From an uncultured Patescibacteria group bacterium (GTDB taxonomy: Bacteria > Patescibacteriota > Minisyncoccia > Phycocordibacterales > UBA12088), in the NCBI GenBank assembly GCA_947259245.1, contig CAMYLP010000004.1:1-53259 (forward strand): a stretch of DNA of 53,259 bases. Direction: 5' to 3'. Positions 23,431 to 31,126 of this stretch are shown in pieces. A model generated the notes under the pieces. The model saw nothing but the letters and a program-made list of their open reading frames with translations. It did not search any database and had not been told where the DNA came from. Positions within the stretch are counted from its first letter, which is position 1. The number at the start of each line of letters is the position of its first letter. The position numbers and the translations under genes were made by a program.

Positions 23431-23649
23431 CTGGTTGCGGGTCTCCATTGGTCACGAGTTGCTTAGCATTTCTGTTCACGTTGTTCCAGAAATGCTAAGC
23501 ACTCTCGACCCCACCTCGGCTGTTCTTCGCTAGCTCAGAACATGCCTCCGGCCTGCAATTCCGGACGAAAGGTGCGAAGGCACCTTTCTCCCTACGCACC
23601 AGTTAGCAAAATCCAGTCATGCGACTGGATTTTGCTAACTGGTTGCGGG
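23431..23649 (-). repeat. Hairpin-rich segment bounded by a direct repeat of the tRNA-fMet tail (CTGGTTGCGGG on + strand)
   Basis: Direct repeats 23431-23441 and 23639-23649; hairpins at 23461-23500, 23567-23588, 23599-23642 (20-bp perfect stem). Confidence 0.75.
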
Positions 23650-23714
23650 GGCCGGAATTGCACCGGCGCCTAGGGGTTATGAGCCCCTCGAGGTACTACT
23701 CCTCCACCCCGCAA
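23640..23714 (-). tRNA. tRNA-fMet (CAT), initiator-like, CCA encoded, atypical D and T loops
   Basis: Cloverleaf with GGG/CCC-type anticodon stem (AGGGG-CTCATAA-CCCCT), TGCGGGG/CCCCGCA acceptor; D loop AGTAGTA, T loop TGCAATT. Confidence 0.8.
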
Positions 23715-23799
23715 TGTTGCAACACCTTACCACACCAGCGTACCGTGTGGCAACTTGTGCAAGGAAGACCAGACTCACACGTCTGGTACAATACCTACT

Positions 23800-24993
23800 A
23801 TGAACAAGCTTCTCGCAGCGATCGCTTTCGTATTGTGTAGTGTTCTCATGCCAGTACCATTTGTCGAGGCAGGGCTTTTACTTGGTGAAAAAGACCGACA
23901 AAAAGCTGAATATGAACGTGCAAAGCGCGACGTCGACGGTCCGTGGCTCATGACCTACTACGTGGGCTATCAAAACGGATACCTCAAGCCGCGCGATGTC
24001 GATTACTCGCTCATGACCCACATCGTGGTCGGTGGCGTGGGAGTGACCGCTGACGGCACGCTCAATGAACACTGGCACCTTGAGAACGGAGATGGGCGAG
24101 ACATGGCTGAAGATGTGGGCCGGCGTGCAGACCGGCAAGGTGTGAAAAAGCTCATCTGGCTGGGAGGACCCAATGAAGAGGATGCATTCTTTTCCGCAAC
24201 GTCAGACCGATACCGCGCACGTTTTGTTGAGAACATACTCGAGCTTGTCGACGAACTTGACTACGACGGGGTAGACATTGACTGGGAGCCCATTCGAACA
24301 AAGGACGAGTACGGCATACTTCGACTGGTACGCGACCTGCGCAAGGCAGATCCTGACCTCATCATCACCGTACCTGTAAACTGGGTACCGAGCACCATAC
24401 TTACGTCGAAAGATCTCTCCGTATACCCCGAACTGGCACAGTACGTCGACCGGCTATTTGTGATGAGCTATTCGATGGCAGGGCCGTGGCCCGGCTGGCG
24501 GAGCTGGCACGGGGGAGCACTCAAGGGCGACACGCTCTCAACTCCCGGCTCCATCCGTACCTCCATATATGCATACGAGCGGGCAGGGGTGCCGGAGGAG
24601 AAGCTCGGTATCGGCATTGGCACGTACGCGACATGCTGGGAGTACCCGGTTCGTGAGCCACAGCAAGTGCTGCCGAGCACCTTTTACCCACGCGACACGC
24701 ACGTGATGAGCATGCGTACACTCTACGACGACTACTACTCCCGCAAGTACGAAGAGTGGGATCCACGTGCAGAGGTGCCGTACCTGTCCTTCAACAGGGC
24801 ACGGGGCTACTTCGACTGCGGCTTCGTTTCGTACGAGAACGAACGCTCTATAGAGGCAAAGATGGAGTACATGCTAGAGCAAGACCTCGGTGGTGCTATC
24901 GTCTGGAACATCGGCACCGGCTACTTTACGGAAGAGCGCCGCAGTGAGCGGCACCGCCTGCTTGAAACGGCGTGGGACACACTCGACCGTTGA
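23800..24993 (+). CDS. Secreted glycoside hydrolase family 18 (chitinase-like)
   Basis: Signal peptide MNKLLAAIAFVLCSVLMPVPFVEA; catalytic DGVDIDWEP; DRLFVMSY. Confidence 0.9.
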   Translation: MNKLLAAIAFVLCSVLMPVPFVEAGLLLGEKDRQKAEYERAKRDVDGPWLMTYYVGYQNGYLKPRDVDYSLMTHIVVGGVGVTADGTLNEHWHLENGDGRDMAEDVGRRADRQGVKKLIWLGGPNEEDAFFSATSDRYRARFVENILELVDELDYDGVDIDWEPIRTKDEYGILRLVRDLRKADPDLIITVPVNWVPSTILTSKDLSVYPELAQYVDRLFVMSYSMAGPWPGWRSWHGGALKGDTLSTPGSIRTSIYAYERAGVPEEKLGIGIGTYATCWEYPVREPQQVLPSTFYPRDTHVMSMRTLYDDYYSRKYEEWDPRAEVPYLSFNRARGYFDCGFVSYENERSIEAKMEYMLEQDLGGAIVWNIGTGYFTEERRSERHRLLETAWDTLDR

Positions 24994-25032
24994 AGCAGCG
25001 CACCAATCGTGATAACCTTGCGTGTACCATAT

Positions 25033-25106
25033 CCCGGGGTAGCTCAGTTGGTTAGAGCGTAGGACTCATAAACCTAAGGTCGGCAGTTCAATTCTGCCCC
25101 CCGGGA
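25033..25106 (+). tRNA. tRNA-Met (CAT), elongator-like
   Basis: CCCGGGG/CCCCGGG acceptor, AGTTGGTTA D loop, CTCATAA anticodon loop, TTCAATT T loop; CCA not encoded. Confidence 0.9.
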
Positions 25107-25273
25107 CACGAACGAAGTGAGTTTACGGGGAGCAGTGTGCCTTCGCGTGCCATGTTCAATTCTGGTTCTTACAGAACCTGTCAGTTCATTGGATCTTTTG
25201 TTTCGCTGTGCTCACAAAAGCTCTCAATGAGTCTAGCGAAGCAGCCTTGGCTGCTTCTCACCCCGGGACACGA
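25099..25273 (+). repeat. Hairpin-rich segment bounded by 13-bp direct repeats of the tRNA-Met tail (CCCCGGGACACGA)
   Basis: Direct repeats 25099-25111 and 25261-25273; hairpins GGTTCT-TAC-AGAACC (25164-25178) and GAAGCAGCC-TT-GGCTGCTTC (25238-25257); second GTTCAATTCTG at about 25154. Confidence 0.75.
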
Positions 25274-25345
25274 TGATACCCACTTGATTTGAGCACCAAA
25301 CTATTGTTGTTACCAACCACTGGCTCTCGCAGTTATCAAGTGTGT

Positions 25346-25564
25346 ATGAGAGATATCGCCTTTAAAACATTCCTCACAGCCATGCTCATATGTGCCTCGC
25401 TGGTGCTTACAATTATATGGTCGGGTCCACACGACTCTGATCCAGAGACATTATTGAAATTTGTCGGCACTACATTTGTAATAGGTCTCGCGTCGGCTTT
25501 GTTCTGGCTTGCTGTGCACATCAAGGATGTCTGCCAACGATATCTGAACAGCACGAGCCAGTAA
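25346..25564 (+). CDS. Small two-TM membrane protein
   Basis: Two hydrophobic segments (FLTAMLICASLVLTIIW, FVIGLASALFWLAVHI). Confidence 0.5.
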   Translation: MRDIAFKTFLTAMLICASLVLTIIWSGPHDSDPETLLKFVGTTFVIGLASALFWLAVHIKDVCQRYLNSTSQ

Positions 25565-25625
25565 CGTGTAACACAACACAAATATATTCTGGAGGCAAGT
25601 CACGCTGGTGCTATACTGCAAATGT

Positions 25626-25829
25626 ATGGCACGGAGAAAATTTGAGGAACGAAACGTGCGCTCTCTCTTCAAACTTGCAGGAGGAAAGAGTTTTGCACTA
25701 ACCCTTCCCATCGAAATCGTGCGCGCGTGGGGCTGGCACGACCGCCAGAAACTCAAGCTCACGATCGACGAAAAGAAAAAACGCGTCATCGTCGAGGATT
25801 GGCACAAAGCCAACAACAACAAGAAGTAG
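25626..25829 (+). CDS. AbrB/MazE-like small DNA-binding protein
   Basis: RSLFKLAGGKSFALTLPIEIVRAWGW..KLKLTIDEKKKRVIVED swapped-hairpin-like pattern; TATACT 8 nt before ATG. Confidence 0.6.
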   Translation: MARRKFEERNVRSLFKLAGGKSFALTLPIEIVRAWGWHDRQKLKLTIDEKKKRVIVEDWHKANNNKK

Positions 25830-25946
25830 ACGCCAGTAAATGCACCAGCCCCAGGTGCTTGATTTTTATTTGGCTAGACAGTAGTAAGACTGTGGTGGTG
25901 GATATCGCGCACGAGCAATATACTGTATTATGCTACCGTATGTACC

Positions 25947-26630
25947 ATGCCGGTGCGTCGCAAGGTTGACCAGTCGTTCTTTCATTCCTGGAACCCAGGC
26001 ATGGCATATGTCCTCGGTTTCTTTGTGGCGGATGGCACCATGACCTACACCAAACATGGTGGGAGGTACGTAGCATTTCACGTGACAGACCGGGACCTGT
26101 TGGTCGATATTCGTACGCTGTTACAGTCGAACCATACCATCGCTGTACGCGTACGGGATCCGAGATGGAAGCTGGGCTACCGTATACAGATAGGGAGTAA
26201 ACAGATGTGTCGCGACCTGGAAGTGCTCGGCATGACGCCAAACAAAAGTAAGACGTTGCAACTGCCCGACATACCTCCAACGTATGTGGGTGAGTTTGTG
26301 CGGGGATATTTCGATGGTGATGGTTGTATCTACTTCAACAAGCTACAAGTTTCAGACCGGAAAAAGAAACGATACGTGCTTCAGACAAAGTTCACGTCAG
26401 GCTCAGAACAGTTTCTTACGGATTTCCAGAGTCTTCTTCAAAACCATGGGGTGAAGGGCGGTACTATCGTCACAAAGCAGAGGGGGTATGAACTAGGTTT
26501 GAGTCACAGGGACAGTCTTGCTATTTATCGCCTAATGTATAATAATGCTCCAACGTGCGACGTGAGATTGGAACGTAAATGGAAGAAGTTCGATCGCGCG
26601 ATTCAGACAATGTATGCGGATGTAGCTTAG
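25947..26630 (+). CDS. LAGLIDADG-family homing endonuclease-like protein
   Basis: Two LAGLIDADG-like helices: MAYVLGFFVADGTM and FVRGYFDGDGCI; stop codon lies inside tRNA-Asp. Confidence 0.88.
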   Translation: MPVRRKVDQSFFHSWNPGMAYVLGFFVADGTMTYTKHGGRYVAFHVTDRDLLVDIRTLLQSNHTIAVRVRDPRWKLGYRIQIGSKQMCRDLEVLGMTPNKSKTLQLPDIPPTYVGEFVRGYFDGDGCIYFNKLQVSDRKKKRYVLQTKFTSGSEQFLTDFQSLLQNHGVKGGTIVTKQRGYELGLSHRDSLAIYRLMYNNAPTCDVRLERKWKKFDRAIQTMYADVA

Positions 26631-26689
26631 CTGGTTAAAGCGCCGCCCTGTCACGGCGGAGATCGAGGGTTCAAATCCCTTCGTCCGCG
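26616..26689 (+). tRNA. tRNA-Asp (GTC)
   Basis: GCGGATG/CGTCCGC acceptor, CCGCC-CTGTCAC-GGCGG anticodon arm, GAGGG-TTCAAAT-CCCTT; CCA not encoded. Confidence 0.93.
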
Positions 26690-26693
26690 CAAA

Positions 26694-26724
26694 GAAAAGA
26701 GCCTTGCTATGCAAGGCCCTTTTC
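26694..26724. terminator. Terminator hairpin after tRNA-Asp
   Basis: GAAAAGAGCCTTGC-TAT-GCAAGGCCCTTTTC. Confidence 0.85.
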
Positions 26725-27430
26725 AGTCGGTAGTAGGGACTATGGAACTGGTACGATAATGATATAGTTTTCTGCCACCAACAACGGCGCAAATGAGTGC
26801 GACTATCAATAATGTGATGAATCCATCTCGGTTCTCAATCTTCTGTACATCAAGGACGTGTGGGAGCAGGTATGTTATCACAAGCATTACCAAACTGACA
26901 CGCAACTTTACCCAAACCGAGGAACGAAACACTCTGAACGGTTCGCCTCCTTCGGCAACCTGTGCCACCTCGTAGTTTGCACGAAAGGGCGGAAACCATG
27001 TTGCCCACGGACGTCCCCGTACCTCCATCTCCAAATCGTGGGTAGTGCGAAGTACACGAGTTCGATAGAGCGACGCACCGTAAATATTCACTGCACCTGC
27101 AACACACCACCCTACGAATATGGTGCATATTGTTGCCAAAAACATACCAGTACCACCTGCTTGCGATAGTACTGCCAGGAGTGCGGCAAGTGAAGATCCG
27201 GGAAAGAAGTTTCCGATGATATAAAGACCTTCAATAACAATAGTGAGAAATGCTGCCACAAGGACGTGCCAACCCTCGGCTGATGCAAAGTAACCAACAA
27301 GTTCTTCGATACCAGGGATACTCTGGTTGTACAAAGCCATGAACCCATATGCCAAGAGTGCAAAAGCGCTAATGAGCCACACAATGCCACCATATAGCTC
27401 TCCCTTCTCGCGCGTCTTGTTGCCAGACAT
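26723..27430 (-). CDS. Multi-TM membrane protein, possibly DedA/VTT-like
   Basis: Several TM segments, FFPGSSLAALLAVLSQAGG; start MSGNK chosen because TACACT lies 7 nt upstream. Confidence 0.5.
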   Translation of the reverse strand: MSGNKTREKGELYGGIVWLISAFALLAYGFMALYNQSIPGIEELVGYFASAEGWHVLVAAFLTIVIEGLYIIGNFFPGSSLAALLAVLSQAGGTGMFLATICTIFVGWCVAGAVNIYGASLYRTRVLRTTHDLEMEVRGRPWATWFPPFRANYEVAQVAEGGEPFRVFRSSVWVKLRVSLVMLVITYLLPHVLDVQKIENRDGFITLLIVALICAVVGGRKLYHYRTSSIVPTTD

Positions 27431-27477
27431 ACCGTCTAGTGTAGCAGACAAGGTGTATTGAAATCTATTCTTTGTCT

Positions 27478-27513
27478 ACGTATCTCAGTTCCAACATCGT
27501 CCACGAGCCCGCG
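27478..27513 (+). repeat. Junction repeat core, copy 1
   Basis: ACGTATCTCAGTTCCAACATCGTCCACGAGCCCGCG; followed by hairpin 27548-27575. Confidence 0.92.
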
Positions 27514-27630
27514 CTCCTTGCTCGACCGCACAGAAGAACCATACGCAGAAAGACCGTTCACATGAGCAGTCTTTCCGATTCTTTTGATAGATGCTATCGT
27601 ACAGTGATTAATGAACATATCTTTCCTTTT

Positions 27631-28926
27631 ATGCGATTCAAAATCACCCCCCTTGTTCTTGCATTAGTCTTTTTATCAGGTTCGGTCGCCTTTGCAGCAT
27701 CCGACAACAGTGCGACACCTGCACCAGACGTTGTCACGGGACACATCATTGTGCAGTTTGAAGACGACACAGCTCCATTCCGGATAGTCCCGGTCGCCCG
27801 TGGAAATGAAGTAGCCGCGGCGCAAAGGGTGGCAACGGGCAAGGGTGTCATCTATGCAGAGCCAGATTTCATAGTGAAAGCAGTGGGATCAAATGATGCC
27901 TTCTATGCTGATCAGTGGTCACTCCACAACACTGCACAGACCATTCACAATGGCGTTGCAGAGGTTTTGGGAGCTGGCACGTTGGACGCAGACATAGACT
28001 GGGAAGAAGCGTACACCTCCTTTGCTAGTGACACATTCTCAGAAGTGACCGTAGCCATTATCGACTCTGGTGTGGACACATCACATCCAGACTTGGACGA
28101 CAAAATGGTGTCCGGTTGGGACTATGTTTCGAATGATGCAATACCAGAGGACGTGTACGGTCACGGTACCCATGTGGCCGGCACCGCAGCAGCCGAAACA
28201 GGAAACAGTATTGGTGTTGGTGGCGTTGCGTTCCCAAGCACTGTGAATATCATGCCATTGCGCGTCCTGAATGACGACGGGTCCGGATACACCTCAAACA
28301 TCGCAAACGCTATTCGTGATGCGGTTGATAATGGTGCACAGGTAATAAACCTGAGTCTAGGAAGCTATCGCAAGTCCCGCACTATGCAGAATGCCGTCAA
28401 GTATGCGTGGCAAAAAGGTGCAGTATTAGTTGCTGCCGCAGGAAATGATGCGTCTGGTGCAAAGCTCTACCCAGCAAGCTATCCCGAGGTAATATCAGTA
28501 GCAGCGACTGACTGGTATGACGATCCTGCTTACTTCTCGAACTTCAATAGCGAAGTAGATGTTGCAGCACCTGGAGTCAACGTGCTGTCCACATTTCCGA
28601 CCCACCCATTCACCATCGAAGAGAAGTATGGACGCTCACAGAACTACGATGTGGCAAATGGCACCTCCATGGCCTCTCCACATGTAGCAGGTCTTGCCGC
28701 ATTACTTTTTGCTCAAAATGCTTCACGTGACAATGTGGTGGTACGAGGACTGATTGAAACAAGTACCGACGATCTCGGTGATATAGGACACGATGTGCAC
28801 TATGGCTGGGGCAGAATAAATGTAGCGAATGCTCTTGAAGCGACCTTTACGCCCCCTGTTGACGATGACGGCGATAATAATGGTCCAAGTTGTCCTCCCG
28901 CAAAGGCAGCAAAAGGGAAGTGCTAG
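27631..28926 (+). CDS. Secreted subtilisin-like (S8) serine protease
   Basis: Signal peptide; Asp VAIIDSGVDTSHPD, His GHGTHVAGTAA, Ser NGTSMASPHVAGLAALL. Confidence 0.92.
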   Translation: MRFKITPLVLALVFLSGSVAFAASDNSATPAPDVVTGHIIVQFEDDTAPFRIVPVARGNEVAAAQRVATGKGVIYAEPDFIVKAVGSNDAFYADQWSLHNTAQTIHNGVAEVLGAGTLDADIDWEEAYTSFASDTFSEVTVAIIDSGVDTSHPDLDDKMVSGWDYVSNDAIPEDVYGHGTHVAGTAAAETGNSIGVGGVAFPSTVNIMPLRVLNDDGSGYTSNIANAIRDAVDNGAQVINLSLGSYRKSRTMQNAVKYAWQKGAVLVAAAGNDASGAKLYPASYPEVISVAATDWYDDPAYFSNFNSEVDVAAPGVNVLSTFPTHPFTIEEKYGRSQNYDVANGTSMASPHVAGLAALLFAQNASRDNVVVRGLIETSTDDLGDIGHDVHYGWGRINVANALEATFTPPVDDDGDNNGPSCPPAKAAKGKC

Positions 28927-28978
28927 CAACCATTTCGAAATCCGCGGCTCAACCACGTAAACTGGTATAGTTTTATGT

Positions 28979-29527
28979 ATGAAGATAGTACTTATTGATA
29001 ATGGCACCACGCTTCTGGAAAAGCTCCGCGATCTTATCCCAGGAGATGAGGTTGTGTTGTCACAAAGTTGTGAAGGAATTGTAGCAAACGACTATGATGT
29101 CCTCGTTCTTTCCGGCTCTAGCCGCGGTCCTTTGTAGGGAAACGAAGAGACATATCGCAAGGAAATACAACTTGTCCGAGTCAGCACAAAACCGACCATA
29201 GGTATTTGTTTTGGATGCGAGCTTGTGGCACACGTGTATGGTATGGAATTGATTGAAATGGAAACACGGGAGCATGGTCTTTGTACATATAACGTGGTCA
29301 AAGACTCGCCATTGTTTGGTGCACGTGACACTTTTCAGTCTTACGAAAACCACAAGTGGAGGATACGGGAGGTCCAAGATCCGTTTGAAACGCTCGCCGA
29401 ATCAGAGCACGCACCTGCGGTCATTCGGCACAAGGAGATGCCCACGTATGGATTACAGTTTCACCCTGAACACCTGACCGAGCTCTCCTTTGGTGATGAG
29501 CTTTTTCTAAAACTGATAAAGGGCTAA
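28979..29527 (+). pseudogene. Class I glutamine amidotransferase-like gene interrupted by an in-frame TAG
   Basis: MKIVLIDNGTTLLEK...SGSSRGPL*GNEETYRKE...PTIGICFGCELVAHVYG...YGLQFHPEHL; TAG at 29135-29137. Confidence 0.8.
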
Positions 29528-29544
29528 ATGCGTGCCGTGTTGCT

Positions 29545-29579
29545 CGTATCCCAATTCCAACATCGTCCACGAGCCCGCG
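29545..29579 (+). repeat. Junction repeat core, copy 2
   Basis: CGTATCCCAATTCCAACATCGTCCACGAGCCCGCG; followed by hairpin 29587-29616 (GACAAAACG...CGTTTTGTC). Confidence 0.92.
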
Positions 29580-29662
29580 TAAATGGGACAAAACGAGGTA
29601 GCCACCCCGTTTTGTCGTACCTAGAGTCACGTAAGCAGTTCAGGTGATGAGCAAACACCCGC

Positions 29663-29697
29663 TTGACAGTGGTATACTATTGTATATACTTTGGTAT
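29663..29697 (+). promoter_or_regulatory. Sigma70-type promoter giving a leaderless start
   Basis: TTGACA (29663-29668) - 16 nt - TATACT (29685-29690) - 7 nt - ATG (29698). Confidence 0.8.
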
Positions 29698-29976
29698 ATG
29701 AATACACACACGATTCTCAACGTAAAAACTGATAAAAAGCTCAAGGCGGAGGCGCGAAAAGTGGCCGACGAGATCGGTGTACCACTCTCTACCGTTGTGA
29801 ACGCCTTTCTCAAGCAGTTTGTTCGTGATAAGGAACTAACATTGTCTGCGAGTGAGTATCGACCAACACCGTATCTTGCAGCACTCATAGAAGATGCGAG
29901 AGCGGAATACGAGGCAGACGATGCGATTGGACCAATGAGTGGCAAAGAACTCATTACCCACCTTAAGTCGCTCTAG
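29698..29976 (+). CDS. RelB/DinJ-like antitoxin
   Basis: ILNVKTDKKLKAEARKVADEIGVPLSTVVNAFLKQFVRDKEL ribbon-helix-helix pattern; precedes RelE/YafQ-like toxin. Confidence 0.82.
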   Translation: MNTHTILNVKTDKKLKAEARKVADEIGVPLSTVVNAFLKQFVRDKELTLSASEYRPTPYLAALIEDARAEYEADDAIGPMSGKELITHLKSL

Positions 29977-29979
29977 GGT

Positions 29980-30240
29980 ATGGAGTACATACTCTCAAAG
30001 CAGTTCGAAAAACAGTTTGCGAAGTTACCAAAGAGAGTAAAGGTCAAAGCAATTAAGGCATTTGAAGTGTTTGTCCAGAATCCCGGGGATATGACCTTGC
30101 GAGCACACACCTTGGCAGGTAGATGGCGTGGACACTGGAGCATCGATGTAACGGGGGACTATCGAGCTGTGTACGTACAGGTGGATGAACAGATAGTACG
30201 GTTTATAGCAATAGGTACGCACAGTGAATTGTACGGGTAG
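29980..30240 (+). CDS. RelE/YafQ-like toxin (mRNA interferase family)
   Basis: SKQFEKQFAKLPKRVKVKAIKAF, HTLAGRWRGHWSIDVTGDYRAVYV, RFIAIGTHSELYG. Confidence 0.85.
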   Translation: MEYILSKQFEKQFAKLPKRVKVKAIKAFEVFVQNPGDMTLRAHTLAGRWRGHWSIDVTGDYRAVYVQVDEQIVRFIAIGTHSELYG

Positions 30241-30265
30241 AAGGTATTCGCTACATCACTGACCA

Positions 30266-30300
30266 CGTAAGCCGGTTCCAATACCGTCCCATAGCCCGCG
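30266..30300 (+). repeat. Junction repeat core, copy 3 (divergent)
   Basis: CGTAAGCCGGTTCCAATACCGTCCCATAGCCCGCG; followed by 14-bp hairpin GAAAACACCCATAC-AAC-GTATGGGTGTTTTC (30306-30336). Confidence 0.88.
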
Positions 30301-30376
30301 CATATGAAAACACCCATACAACGTATGGGTGTTTTCAGTCGGGCAACGGGACGTTTGAACTGGTATGATGTGTTGT

Positions 30377-30967
30377 ATGAAAAAGCTACTACTGATAGGT
30401 CCTTGGCTTGCCGATTTTGGTCACGGGATTCTCATTACAGTTCTCCTCCTACATTTGTTTGGTATGGAACCGAGCGCTTTGTACTTCGTCCTCGGATTGG
30501 TGTTTTCCGTGATGCCAGATCTTGACGGTCTAAAGGAGTTGGTTCGCTTTGGTAGCGTTGACGCTGGTGAGCATGGTGATCATCGTGACGGACTACACTA
30601 TCCTCTTGTGTGGGTTGTTGTAGGTATGGGGATTATTTTTTTCAACCTGTTTGTTGGCACGCTATTCATACTATGCGTTCTTGCACACTTCCTGAATGAC
30701 AGTTGGGGTACAGGGTGGGGTGTTGAATGGTTGTGGCCACTCAGCAACCGCAGCTATAAATTCTTTTCTCGTAACGACGTTGATGCGGACGTAACGTTAC
30801 AATCATTGGTTACGTCGTGGGATCCACAGAGCAAGAATGAGACTGCCCAACGACTTGGCAACCGTGATTGGCTCAATTACCACTACGGTCGTCTGAGTAT
30901 TATCTCCAGTATCGAATACGGTACATTCGTAGTTTCGCTTGTCGTCCTGTTCATATACCTAGGCTAG
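30377..30967 (+). CDS. Membrane-bound metal-dependent hydrolase-like (YdjM-type) protein
   Basis: VFSVMPDLDGL, HRDGLHYP, LAHFLNDSWGTGWGVEWLWP. Confidence 0.65.
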   Translation: MKKLLLIGPWLADFGHGILITVLLLHLFGMEPSALYFVLGLVFSVMPDLDGLKELVRFGSVDAGEHGDHRDGLHYPLVWVVVGMGIIFFNLFVGTLFILCVLAHFLNDSWGTGWGVEWLWPLSNRSYKFFSRNDVDADVTLQSLVTSWDPQSKNETAQRLGNRDWLNYHYGRLSIISSIEYGTFVVSLVVLFIYLG

Positions 30968-31003
30968 TTGTTTACAACCACTTCAAAATCCACGGCCAAC
31001 CTC

Positions 31004-31038
31004 CGTACCCCAGTTCCAACATCGTCCACGAGCCCGCG
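31004..31038 (+). repeat. Junction repeat core, copy 4
   Basis: CGTACCCCAGTTCCAACATCGTCCACGAGCCCGCG; followed by hairpin AGAAAGACCGTTC-GTGT-GAGCGGTCTTTCT (31055-31084). Confidence 0.92.
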
Positions 31039-31126
31039 CATATGAAGATTTCCTAGAAAGACCGTTCGTGTGAGCGGTCTTTCTGGTTCATACCAGAGTG
31101 CTCGCAGGGTGGTAGGTTTGAACTGG

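Noticed and set aside
29135-29137. TAG as a recoded sense codon
   Set aside because: TAG serves as an apparent normal stop for several well-recognised genes here (e.g. ligA, pyrG), and no suppressor tRNA is seen in the window.
27478-31038. Calling the junction repeats integron attC sites
   Set aside because: No integrase in the window and the core does not fit GTTRRRY/RYYYAAC; kept only as a cassette-like hypothesis.
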